A DNA stretch of 34,863 bases from Rubripirellula sp. (lineage in GTDB: Bacteria > Planctomycetota > Planctomycetia > Pirellulales > Pirellulaceae), in assembly GCA_029213145.1 (NCBI GenBank), contig JARGNK010000078.1, forward strand, positions 1-34,863. The letters are read 5' to 3'. This document shows, one piece after another, positions 17,290-24,604 of the stretch. The translations under genes and the position numbers were made by a program. The notes beneath the pieces were generated by a model that was not told the DNA's origin, made no database searches, and was given only the letters and a program-made list of their open reading frames with translations. Position 1 is the first letter of the stretch, and each line of letters opens with the position of its first letter.

Positions 17290-17901
17290 TTACAGATTGG
17301 CTTGGCCTTTGATGGTTCGCTGGGCTACCTCCCAAGCATTGACCAGGTGTTCGGCATACTGTTCAGGCGAGAGTAGTTCTGGAGAAACGTCCGCTTTTAT
17401 TTCGATCAGCCATCCATCTTTATATGCATCCGCATTGATTAGTGAGGGGTCGGAGAGGGTGGCGTCGTTAACTGAGACCAAGGTGCCAGCGATGGGTGCG
17501 TAGAGATCACTCTCCGCTTTCTTGCTCTCGATCGAACCAATATGGCCCCGCAGGGGAATTTCGGTGGGGGGATCGCAAATCCAATCTAGGAAATAGACAT
17601 CTTGCAATAAACGAACAGCATAAGCAGTCAGCCCAAACTGAAAACGCTGACCGCCAACGGATCGTGCCCACATATGATTGGTTGCGTAGTGAAGGTCGAT
17701 TGGGAATTCTGCTGTAAAATCGCCCATCGCGAAGGTGAAGGAATCACCTGCTTGCGACCTGCTGCCATTGCTGGACTCGCCAGATTGATGGTTACCAGAT
17801 TGACGGTTATCGACGTGATGGTCGCCAGTGCTACGCTCGTCATCGCTATGGTCCGCGGCGCTATGGTCTGCGGCACCCTGCTCGTTGGGGCGATCGATCA
17901 C
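17290..17901 (-). CDS. GcvH-like lipoyl carrier protein with low-complexity N-terminal extension
   Basis: The 203-aa protein has two parts. Residues about 59-203 align with glycine-cleavage H protein: the NHMWAR motif (EHEW in typical GcvH), FGLTAYAVRLLQDVYFLD, the lipoylation site IESKKAESDLYAPIAG with Lys128 as the expected modified lysine, and the tail AYKDGWLIEIKA. Residues 1-58 are Asp/His/Ser/Gly/Asn-rich, contain pentapeptide repeats (AADHS twice, NRQSG/NHQSG) and have no counterpart in GcvH, which is normally about 125-130 aa. The GTG start overlaps the radical SAM stop as GTGA, which favours the long form; an in-frame ATG at 17727 (residue 59) would give a standard-length protein. 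No gcvT or gcvP lies nearby, so a role outside glycine cleavage is possible. pncB follows 98 nt downstream. Confidence 0.8.
   Translation of the reverse strand: MIDRPNEQGAADHSAADHSDDERSTGDHHVDNRQSGNHQSGESSNGSRSQAGDSFTFAMGDFTAEFPIDLHYATNHMWARSVGGQRFQFGLTAYAVRLLQDVYFLDWICDPPTEIPLRGHIGSIESKKAESDLYAPIAGTLVSVNDATLSDPSLINADAYKDGWLIEIKADVSPELLSPEQYAEHLVNAWEVAQRTIKGQANL
17779..17808. repeat. 15-bp tandem duplication inside the GcvH-like extension
   Basis: CCAGATTGATGGTTA (17779-17793) is followed at once by CCAGATTGACGGTTA (17794-17808), with one mismatch. On the coding strand the pair encodes NRQSG-NHQSG in the N-terminal extension. Confidence 0.9.
17845..17874. repeat. Second 15-bp tandem duplication inside the GcvH-like extension
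   Basis: GCTATGGTCCGCGGC (17845-17859) is followed by GCTATGGTCTGCGGC (17860-17874), with one mismatch. It encodes AADHS-AADHS near the N-terminus. It is unrelated in sequence to the duplication 37 bp away, yet has the same 15-bp period and also keeps the frame. Confidence 0.9.
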
Positions 17902-19217
17902 GTGTAGCGTACTCCCTGAAAATCGGGTTCGAAGAAGGCGGGCAGCAAACCATCCACCGTCAACAGGCCCTTGCCCGTCAATCGAATCGTATCACCATCG
18001 ATCTCGACGTATCCATCCTCAATGTGCTGCTTCCATTGCTCGCTAAACTGCTGTGTAATCTCGATGCCGAACTTGTCGCGGAAATAGCCAGCGTCGAGGT
18101 AGCCTCGTTTCAGCAGCAGGATCATCTCGCGAACCAACTGTTGATGCTTACTGGGGACGAATCCGCGTCCCAGTGGCAACTGTCCTGATTCGACCGTACC
18201 CAGGTACTTTTCTAAATCAGCAAGGTTTTGGTAGTGAACTCCATTGGCATGGCCGAAGCTTGCGATGCCGGTGGCCAGCAAGTCAGCGCCGTGCCACAAG
18301 TTATCGCGGTAGCTGAAGTTCACCATGTTGGGATCTTTCACGACCGTGTACGCACTGCTGACGCTGTATCCGGCCTGTTTGAATTGTTCGAACGCGTATT
18401 CGACCCAGGCTCGCTTAGTCTGCCAATCGGCAACCGGACTATCCGTGTGTTTGTCCAGAATGTCTTTGCTGAACACTGTATTGAACGGCAGTTCCATTTG
18501 ATAAATGGTGACACTGTCAGGTGATAGTTCGAGTGTTTTGCGAACGTTCTCCCGCCAATTGTCCCAGGTTTCGCCAACCATCCCTGAAATAAGGTCGATA
18601 TTCACGTTGGCGAAGTTAGCCGCAGAAATCCATTCCCAAGCGTTGAAAACCTGTTTGGAGAGATGGGCTCGGCCGTTGTCTTCTAAGATTTCGTCTGAAA
18701 AATTTTCCACACCCAAACTCAAACGTGTCACCCCCAGCACTTCACGCAGGGTTTTCACTTTGGTTTCACTTAGGGTGCCGGGTTCACATTCAAACGTTAC
18801 TTCTTCGGCGCCGTCCCAAGTGATGTGTTCCCGCAGACGATCAGCCAGTTTGGTCAGCTGTTTTGGTGACAGAAAGCTAGGCGTGCCACCACCGAAATAA
18901 ACGAAACGGAATGGTCGCTCGCCCATGATCGGTAACTGGCTGACCATCGAGATTTCGTTGCACAGTGCATCGACGTAACGCTGCACCTCAGGCGCTTTAA
19001 CGTCGGTAAAAACTTTGAAGTAACAGAATTTGCATCGTTTGCGACAAAACGGAATGTGCAGATACAAGCCGAGCGGGTTGTTGTCGGCCGGAGGCGAGTG
19101 AAGCGCCTCTTTTACTTCGGGCAATTGCTCGCGATTCCACTGACTGTAGGGTGGATAATTCGAGATGAAATAGCTGCCTACTTCGGTTTTCTTTTTATCG
19201 CTCGCGGCGGATGACAT
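17898..19217 (-). CDS. HemN/HemW-like radical SAM protein
   Basis: The 439-aa protein has the radical SAM cluster motif in HIPFCRKRCKFCYF, with Cys58, Cys62 and Cys65 as 4Fe-4S ligands. The SAM-binding YFGGGTPSFLS follows (residues 107-117), then ECEPGTL and RLSLGVENF as in the coproporphyrinogen oxidase group. A HemN_C-type winged-helix tail ends the protein (about 365-435, with GYVEIDGDTIRLTGKG). True oxygen-independent HemN has a fourth cysteine two residues after the third (CxxxCxxCxC), which is absent here. That places this protein with HemW/HutW-type relatives (heme chaperones or heme-utilisation enzymes) or an uncharacterised branch. The N-terminal segment SYFISNYPPYSQW precedes the core. 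The stop overlaps the GTG of the GcvH-like gene by 4 nt, implying a shared transcript and coupled translation. Confidence 0.82.
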   Translation of the reverse strand: MSSAASDKKKTEVGSYFISNYPPYSQWNREQLPEVKEALHSPPADNNPLGLYLHIPFCRKRCKFCYFKVFTDVKAPEVQRYVDALCNEISMVSQLPIMGERPFRFVYFGGGTPSFLSPKQLTKLADRLREHITWDGAEEVTFECEPGTLSETKVKTLREVLGVTRLSLGVENFSDEILEDNGRAHLSKQVFNAWEWISAANFANVNIDLISGMVGETWDNWRENVRKTLELSPDSVTIYQMELPFNTVFSKDILDKHTDSPVADWQTKRAWVEYAFEQFKQAGYSVSSAYTVVKDPNMVNFSYRDNLWHGADLLATGIASFGHANGVHYQNLADLEKYLGTVESGQLPLGRGFVPSKHQQLVREMILLLKRGYLDAGYFRDKFGIEITQQFSEQWKQHIEDGYVEIDGDTIRLTGKGLLTVDGLLPAFFEPDFQGVRYT

Positions 19218-19301
19218 GGATCGTATAGGGGTATGAGAATCAAGCGGGTGGTGCAGGCACTCGGGTGAATGGAGAGGTAGGTGTTGTCAATTTCGGCTCA
19301 A

Positions 19302-20486
19302 TCATCCTTCTGTCTGGACAGATTTTGCCGCTCCGAAGCATCGGATTACGCCGTCGTCGTCCGCAATGAATAAACGATCACCGGCGATCGCCGGTGATGC
19401 CAAAAACGACCCGCGAATTTCGTAGGTCCACTTCTCAGAACCATCCTTTAGTGACAAGCGGACCAGGCGGCCATCGGTTGCAGCGATCCAGACATCCGCT
19501 CCAGCGATGATGGGGGAGGCGTCGGCCCGTCGCCGCAGCGTGTGTCTCCATTGGCGTTTTCCGGTAGCGACAGAAATCGCGTCGACCTGTTTGAATTGGC
19601 TGTTCACGATGACCAATTCATCCGACACTGCGGCACTACTGCGGTACTCCTGAGGGCGTTCCTCGTCGGTGTGTCGCCAAAGTAGCTTTCCTGCTTGGTA
19701 ATCGAAGGCTAGGACGTCACCGTCCATGATCGGTACGAAAGCCTTTTTTCCCAGGACTGCTGGGGTGCTGCCGGTTGGCCCACCCAGCGGTAACGGTTGT
19801 CCAGCTGACTTTCCGGTTTTTAGGTCGATTACGTGAAGTTGCCCGTCACATCCCCCCAAAAATGTGCGGTCACCGGCGACCGTCGGGCTGCAACGGACCT
19901 GATCGTTTGTCTGATAAGTCCATTTCAGGTTTCCGGCCTCGATGCCGAAACAGTAGAGGTTGCCATCTGTGCTGGTCGCCAAGACTGACTGTTCATAGAA
20001 AGCAACGGAGCCAGAAATTTCGCCCTCAGTTGTCTTTTTCCAGCGTTGCTCGCCCGATTTTGCATCGAGTACGAAAATATTTCCGTCAAAATCACCAACG
20101 ACCAAGACATCCCCGGAAACGGCTGGGGAGGCGATGAAACCGGTCCCAAAGTCGCGTTTCCAGAGGAGTTTCCCAGTCGACTGATCAAAAGCGTAAACCT
20201 TGCCCGCGACATCGGCGGCGATCACTCGTCCATCGCCCGCGACCAGAGTTGCCTCAATTGCCTCATCAGCTTTGGCTTCCCAGAGGATCTCGAGGTTTTT
20301 TGGGAGTGTGACCGCCGATCGACCTGTCGATTGGGCGTCTCCGCGTGGTAGCAACCATTGATCCTTCGTGCTGGACTCGCCTACCGTGACTTTCTCGTCT
20401 CCAGAGGCCAAAGTGCAGCTCAAAACCAATAAAACGGCCATCAGGCGGATCTGCGTGCGGAATCTTCGAATGTTGGAATGTATCAC
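19302..20486 (-). CDS. Secreted PQQ-type beta-propeller repeat protein (BamB-like fold)
   Basis: The protein is built of about seven blades with the PQQ/quinoprotein repeat: FDQSTGKLLWKRD, LDAKSGEQRWKK, GIEAGNLKWTY, IDLKTGKS, FDYQAGKLLWRH, ISVATGKRQWRH and LSLKDGSEKWTY. Interleaved are SPAVSGD/SPTVAGD/SPAIAGD strands. No catalytic PQQ-enzyme residues are evident, so a binding or scaffolding role like BamB is more likely than a dehydrogenase. The signal core is MAVLLVLSCTLASGD. I prefer the GTG at 20486 because it supplies the basic n-region (IRRFRTQIR). The ATG at 20441 gives a very short signal and the frame opens further, to 20534. The VLSC sequence could be a weak lipobox. It lies 84 bp upstream of the radical SAM gene and is divergent from aroD-aroE. 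Confidence 0.8.
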   Translation of the reverse strand: MIHSNIRRFRTQIRLMAVLLVLSCTLASGDEKVTVGESSTKDQWLLPRGDAQSTGRSAVTLPKNLEILWEAKADEAIEATLVAGDGRVIAADVAGKVYAFDQSTGKLLWKRDFGTGFIASPAVSGDVLVVGDFDGNIFVLDAKSGEQRWKKTTEGEISGSVAFYEQSVLATSTDGNLYCFGIEAGNLKWTYQTNDQVRCSPTVAGDRTFLGGCDGQLHVIDLKTGKSAGQPLPLGGPTGSTPAVLGKKAFVPIMDGDVLAFDYQAGKLLWRHTDEERPQEYRSSAAVSDELVIVNSQFKQVDAISVATGKRQWRHTLRRRADASPIIAGADVWIAATDGRLVRLSLKDGSEKWTYEIRGSFLASPAIAGDRLFIADDDGVIRCFGAAKSVQTEG

Positions 20487-20678
20487 GGTACTACGGCTTA
20501 CGATGTCAACGTGGATGCAACGGCAGATTATCATTGCAATGGGGATCCCCCCGCTCGCGAGGGTTGGTGAAAGTATTATAGGCTGTTTGCCCTTTCGGTT
20601 CCTCTGCTGAGGCCACGAGGCGACCGGGACCTACTAAACTTCGTGATGACATTCGCGCCGCAGAACTGAATTTTCTCC

Positions 20679-22169
20679 ATGATTTGCGTTACCCTCGGGC
20701 GAGCCCGCCACAAGCGGATGATTGCTGAACATCAATTCTTGGTTGAGCAAGGGGTTGAACTTGTTGAGCTGAGGTCGGACTACATTGGCCGCGCGGTCAG
20801 TCTGGGCCGATTGCTTGATGACCGCCCAGGGCCCGTCGTATTCACAGCCCGCCGTCGGGAGGATGGCGGCCGCTGGATGAAATCCGAACAAGAGCGGCTG
20901 ATGCTCCTGCGGAGTGCCATCGCCGCCGGAGCAGAGTATGTCGACATCGAAGCCGATGTTGCAGCCCAAATTCCCCGCTACGGCAATACCAAGCGGATTA
21001 TCAGCTACCACGATTTTTCTGAAACGCCGGCAGAGTTGGAAGAACTCCATGCGGCGATGGCAGAAGAGGATGCTGATATCGTCAAGATTGCCACGATGGC
21101 CAATTCGTTTGAAGACAACATCCGGATGATGAAACTGGTCAAGAATGCCAAGGTTCCCACGATTGGGATTTGCATGGGCGACATCGGAACCGTGACCCGG
21201 TTGTTAGCCAATCGGCTTGGATCTCCATTCACCTACGCCACCTACAGCCGCAGCAAAAAGATGGCGCCAGGACAGCTCGATTGGAAAGAGATGCGAGATC
21301 TTTATCGCTATTCCGATATCGACGAGGCAACCGAGTTATTTGGCGTCGTCGCGGATCCGGTTGCCCACAGTTACAGTCCGCTAATTCATAACTCTGCTTT
21401 CCTGAAGGATGATTTCAACGCTCGTTACTTCCCGTTTCGAGTTCCCAAAAGTGATTTGAGGAATTTTGTTAAGAAGGGCAAATCAATCGGTGTGCACGGT
21501 TTGAGTGTCACCATCCCGCACAAAGAAGAGGCATTAAGAATTTGTACGCAAGCGGAATCGAGCGCCTCGGGAATCGGGGCCGTTAATACATTGATCTTCG
21601 ATGGTGAGGATGTGCTCGGGTACAACACCGATTATCGCGCTGCGATGGATTGCATTGAAGAATTGTTCAAAATTGATCGCCAACAAGAGCGACCGATGCA
21701 AGGAATCACCGCGTTGGTGCTAGGCGCCGGTGGTGTTTCAAGAGCCGTTGCATGGGGTTTGAGGCAGCGTTATGCCGAAGTGTTGATCGCGTCGAGAACG
21801 TTTGAGCGGGCACAAATCCTGGCAGCTGAAATCGGGTGCCGTGCGATCGAGTGGGACCAACGCCACGAACCGCGAATCCATTTGTTGGTCAATGGAACTC
21901 CGGTCGGAATGCACCCCGATGTCGATACATCGCCTTATAACGCTTCAAATCTAAATCAATATTTGGCCGTGTTCGATACGGTTTACAATCCCGAAAATAC
22001 ACTGTTGATCAAGAACGCGATCCAAGCCCAGTGTCGAGTCATCACTGGTGTTGACATGTTTGTCCGTCAAGCTGCCTACCAATACAAACTGTTCACCGGT
22101 CGTGAGGCACCTTCCAAGCTGATGCGCAGCACCATCAAAGACGCAACCAACCCGGTACAGCTGAATTGA
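20679..22169 (+). CDS. aroDE: Bifunctional 3-dehydroquinate dehydratase (type I) / shikimate dehydrogenase
   Basis: The 496-aa fusion covers two consecutive shikimate-pathway steps: dehydroquinate to dehydroshikimate to shikimate. Residues 1-205 are a type I dehydroquinase with the Schiff-base lysine Lys136 (ADIVKIATMANS) and the general acid/base His111 (RIISYHDFSETP). Residues about 218-490 are an AroE-type NADPH-dependent dehydrogenase: substrate loop DPVAHSYSPLIHN, catalytic Lys282 (GLSVTIPHKEEA) and Asp318 (GYNTDYRAA), dinucleotide fold VLGAGGVSRAVAWGL, and C-terminal GVDMFVRQAAYQY. The arrangement is that of the plant DHQ-SDH enzyme; most bacteria encode these separately. The ATG at 20679 starts directly with strand 1 of the dehydroquinase (MICVTLGRAR). 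The stop overlaps the next gene's TTG start by 4 nt. Confidence 0.95.
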   Translation: MICVTLGRARHKRMIAEHQFLVEQGVELVELRSDYIGRAVSLGRLLDDRPGPVVFTARRREDGGRWMKSEQERLMLLRSAIAAGAEYVDIEADVAAQIPRYGNTKRIISYHDFSETPAELEELHAAMAEEDADIVKIATMANSFEDNIRMMKLVKNAKVPTIGICMGDIGTVTRLLANRLGSPFTYATYSRSKKMAPGQLDWKEMRDLYRYSDIDEATELFGVVADPVAHSYSPLIHNSAFLKDDFNARYFPFRVPKSDLRNFVKKGKSIGVHGLSVTIPHKEEALRICTQAESSASGIGAVNTLIFDGEDVLGYNTDYRAAMDCIEELFKIDRQQERPMQGITALVLGAGGVSRAVAWGLRQRYAEVLIASRTFERAQILAAEIGCRAIEWDQRHEPRIHLLVNGTPVGMHPDVDTSPYNASNLNQYLAVFDTVYNPENTLLIKNAIQAQCRVITGVDMFVRQAAYQYKLFTGREAPSKLMRSTIKDATNPVQLN

Positions 22170-22636
22170 GCGAGCGAGAGAGTGATCAACGGCAGCTGCC
22201 AAGCGGAGTCCAGATCCGCCAGGCACATCCGGGTGATGCGCAGGCGATTCACTCGCTGCTGCGGCCATACGTGATGCAACGGTTACTGCTGGCCCGGAGT
22301 GAAGCGGAGGTGATCGAGCTGACGCAGCATGGATTTGTTGCGGTTCAATGTGGTGACGATAGTCTCTCGATCTGTGTCGGTTTTTCGGCGATAGAGATTT
22401 ACAGCTCGAAACTCGCTGAGTTGCAATGCCTGGCGGTTCACCCTCAGTATCAAAAAAGCGGGGTTGGCAAAGCGCTCGTTGCCAAGTGTGTAGAACGGGC
22501 GCGAGAATTGAATGTGATGGAAGTGATGGCGATCAGTTCATCCGAGCAGTTCCTGCAAGGTTGCGGTTTTGATTATTCACTTCCAGACCAGAAAAAAGCG
22601 CTCTTTTGTCAGTTGAGGCCACGGCCGTCTGAGTGA
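22166..22636 (+). CDS. GNAT family N-acetyltransferase (ArgA-like acetyltransferase domain)
   Basis: The 156-aa protein is a single GNAT domain. The acetyl-CoA loop is in LQCLAVHPQYQKSGVGKALV (Q/RxxGxG/A), preceded by the beta-4 strand AELQCLAV and followed by ALFCQLRP at the end. The layout (RQAHPGDAQAIHSLLRPYV at the N-terminus, FLQGCGFDY near the C-terminus) resembles the acetyltransferase half of N-acetylglutamate synthase and related short ArgA-like proteins, but the substrate cannot be read from sequence. It starts at TTG 22166, overlapping the aroD-aroE stop in TTGA, so the two are translationally coupled. The pairing may simply place two amino-acid biosynthesis genes on one transcript. 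Confidence 0.85.
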   Translation: MSERESDQRQLPSGVQIRQAHPGDAQAIHSLLRPYVMQRLLLARSEAEVIELTQHGFVAVQCGDDSLSICVGFSAIEIYSSKLAELQCLAVHPQYQKSGVGKALVAKCVERARELNVMEVMAISSSEQFLQGCGFDYSLPDQKKALFCQLRPRPSE

Positions 22637-22660
22637 GCAACCTGTCTAGAATCAGGTTGC
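22637..22660. terminator. Perfect 8-bp hairpin just after the GNAT stop codon
   Basis: GCAACCTG pairs with CAGGTTGC around the loop TCTAGAAT, beginning on the base after the TGA. It lies in the 110-bp gap between convergent genes and, being symmetric, could serve both strands. A T-rich tract is weak (CCCTTTTGG about 13 nt on), so it may be a transcript-end stabiliser rather than a classic intrinsic terminator. Confidence 0.45.
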
Positions 22661-22746
22661 CACCATTCACCCTTTTGGTTGCCGCTTCTAATCCAATACT
22701 TGGTCAATTTTTAGGCGTGGCCGATTTCAATATCATCTCGCCGAAT

Positions 22747-23934
22747 CTAGGCTTCGGATTCGAGCTCACCACGATCACTGAGCCACAGCGGTACGATCAA
22801 CAACAAGGCGGCCCAGAATAAAACTACCCATGGTGAGCCGTTGTCTGACGGCCAAACCGAAAATCCACCACTGGGGTCGAGGTGAGTTGCGTGCAAGCGA
22901 CGCCACAGCACCAGCTGAAAGGTCAACGCCAGTGGCATCGCGATCGCAAAGCTACCTAACGAGTCACAGTTCGGAGGTAGGAAACGACGAATCAGGAATG
23001 CAATCAGGGATGCCAGTACTGCCAGGGCAGGAGCGGCTTGCCAACCAACGATCACAATCGGAACAGCCAAGATCGCCACTAAGTCCATTAGACGCATCGT
23101 GGGCTTGCCGAGTGGGTCTAATTTGGGATCGGCTTGGGGACAAAGTCCACGCGCTAGATACCTTGCCAGGATTGTCGCTGCGGCGAAGGCGGTCATGATT
23201 CGAAGGATGGAGTCGATTACCAGCCCGTTCGGATTCCAAGTAGCATCCACTTGCATTTGCCAGGGGACAATCATCAGTCTTGGGTAGACCAACATGGGGA
23301 TTGTCAACGCAGCGGCAGTGAACCCAACTAGCTTGGCTGGTAAGCGTTTCCCGTCCATGCGAATCAGCCCAAACGCCCAACTGAGTGACAAGCCAACAAT
23401 GTGGTACAGCAATGTCAGCAATACGGGTGCGGTGACCAAGGGCGACCAAGCCGGGCCTCTGGTTGAGAATGTGTGTTGGCGTGGCAAGTTAAACTGGTAA
23501 AGCTCCAAAATTGCGACGCTGGTAAGGGTTAAGCCGACAATCGTTTCGACGATCGGATAACGCGGCGAGATCGGCAGTCGGCATTTTCGGCATCGGCCTC
23601 CCAAAGCCAGCCATCCAAGCACGGGAAAGTTATCGCGAGCTTTTAGCTGTACCCAGCACCGAGGGCACCGTGAGCGGCCATTGATGCTCTCGCCGCGTGG
23701 CATCCGGTAAGCCACGACGTTCAGAAAACTGCCGACGGAGCAACCAACCCAAAGACACCACAGGACGACCAAGGCGTCGATCGCCCGTGGCGAATAAAGG
23801 TCAGAGGCTCGGTACATCGGATTAAATGCCGCCTGCAGGTGGGCCAATCCAAAGATATACCCGATCGACACCGCAGAAATTACAGCGACGGCATAGAAAT
23901 ACGAAAAACGGTAACGGGATCGCCGACGCGGCAA
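22747..23934 (-). CDS. Prepilin peptidase (A24 family), divergent active-site motif
   Basis: The 395-aa polytopic protein has the N-terminal DiS_P_DiS domain after GSFLNVVAYRMPRGESI. Two CxxC pairs, Cys90/93 and Cys115/118, flank a cytoplasmic loop and probably bind zinc. The catalytic aspartates align with Asp194 (GLIRMDGKRLP) and Asp284, but the second sits in RLMD (281-284) where the family has GxGD. The enzyme type cleaves type IV prepilin or type II pseudopilin leaders at the cytoplasmic face and N-methylates them. About eight membrane helices can be traced. No pilin genes lie in the window. The start is TTG at 23934, which includes the first helix (YAVAVISAVSIGYIFGL); an ATG at 23817 would lose it. 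Confidence 0.82.
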   Translation of the reverse strand: MPRRRSRYRFSYFYAVAVISAVSIGYIFGLAHLQAAFNPMYRASDLYSPRAIDALVVLWCLWVGCSVGSFLNVVAYRMPRGESINGRSRCPRCWVQLKARDNFPVLGWLALGGRCRKCRLPISPRYPIVETIVGLTLTSVAILELYQFNLPRQHTFSTRGPAWSPLVTAPVLLTLLYHIVGLSLSWAFGLIRMDGKRLPAKLVGFTAAALTIPMLVYPRLMIVPWQMQVDATWNPNGLVIDSILRIMTAFAAATILARYLARGLCPQADPKLDPLGKPTMRLMDLVAILAVPIVIVGWQAAPALAVLASLIAFLIRRFLPPNCDSLGSFAIAMPLALTFQLVLWRRLHATHLDPSGGFSVWPSDNGSPWVVLFWAALLLIVPLWLSDRGELESEA

Positions 23935-24235
23935 CGATGTTTATCCTGTTGAAGAAAAAATGGATGATTCGCCGGGCGATCCTGGCGACGGTTGAACCCG
24001 ATGCCCCGCAATGCCGCAAGCCTGCCTTCGGCCGGTCTTCGCAAAGATCAAAAGCCAGCCCGCCCCGGAATCTTGGCGAAGCGTCGGTGGTCGACGGCGA
24101 TCGGGATTTAGCCGGCCGGTTCCTGCGTTGATCTGTTCTTGCGTTGATCTAGCTCGGTAACAATCGGCAATCCGTTGGCCCAACGGAGCACTGAAGACGC
24201 TAGAATAACACAGTCGCGAGCAAAAGCAGGTTCCC
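23935..24235. other. 301-bp divergent intergenic region (prepilin peptidase / STAS)
   Basis: It should contain promoters for both flanking genes. GCGTTGATCT occurs twice (24125-24134 and 24141-24150), 16 bp apart, about 90-110 bp before the STAS start; this could be an operator. TAGAAT at 24201-24206 resembles a -10 box for the STAS gene but lacks a well-spaced -35. No gene is supported here. Confidence 0.4.
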
Positions 24236-24595
24236 ATGGCTGATGAACTCAAATTCTTTAGCGTCAAGCAAATCGAAGGCGTACCAGAGATTACCTTGGG
24301 GAGTGCTGACTTTGTCAGTCGACCCATTATTGTCCTGGCAAAGGAGGAGCTTACGGAATACGTTGATCTGCAAAAACCGCCGAAATTGGTCATGAATTTT
24401 AAGAACGTCGGGCATATCTCATCTGAGTTTATTGCCGCGATGATCGATATCCAGGATCATGTGGTCGGTCATGGCGGAACGTTAAAACTTTCGCATATGA
24501 GTCAGACAGTGCAGACGCCGTTTCAAATCACCAACTTGGCTGGTCGATTGTTTATGATTTACGAAACGACTCCGGAGGCAATTGACGCCTTTTAG
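24236..24595 (+). CDS. STAS domain protein (anti-sigma factor antagonist-like)
   Basis: The 119-aa single-domain protein matches the SpoIIAA/RsbV fold: LVMNFKNVGHISSEFIAAMI aligns with the strand-loop-helix that carries the regulatory serine. Ser62 corresponds to SpoIIAA Ser58, so switching by phosphorylation is plausible. GGTLKLSHMSQTVQTPFQI and LFMIYETTPEAIDAF form the remaining family blocks. Such proteins bind an HATPase-type anti-sigma kinase when unphosphorylated. The gene 9 nt downstream encodes a receiver protein with an HATPase domain, its obvious partner. The start ATG at 24236 has a weak AGCAGG site 5 nt upstream. Confidence 0.88.
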   Translation: MADELKFFSVKQIEGVPEITLGSADFVSRPIIVLAKEELTEYVDLQKPPKLVMNFKNVGHISSEFIAAMIDIQDHVVGHGGTLKLSHMSQTVQTPFQITNLAGRLFMIYETTPEAIDAF

Positions 24596-24604
24596 CAAAT
24601 ATTT

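Noticed and set aside
22964..23449. 161-aa minus-strand frame inside the prepilin peptidase
   Set aside because: It is the same DNA read in another frame. The peptidase frame has membrane helices and cysteine pairs, this one has none.
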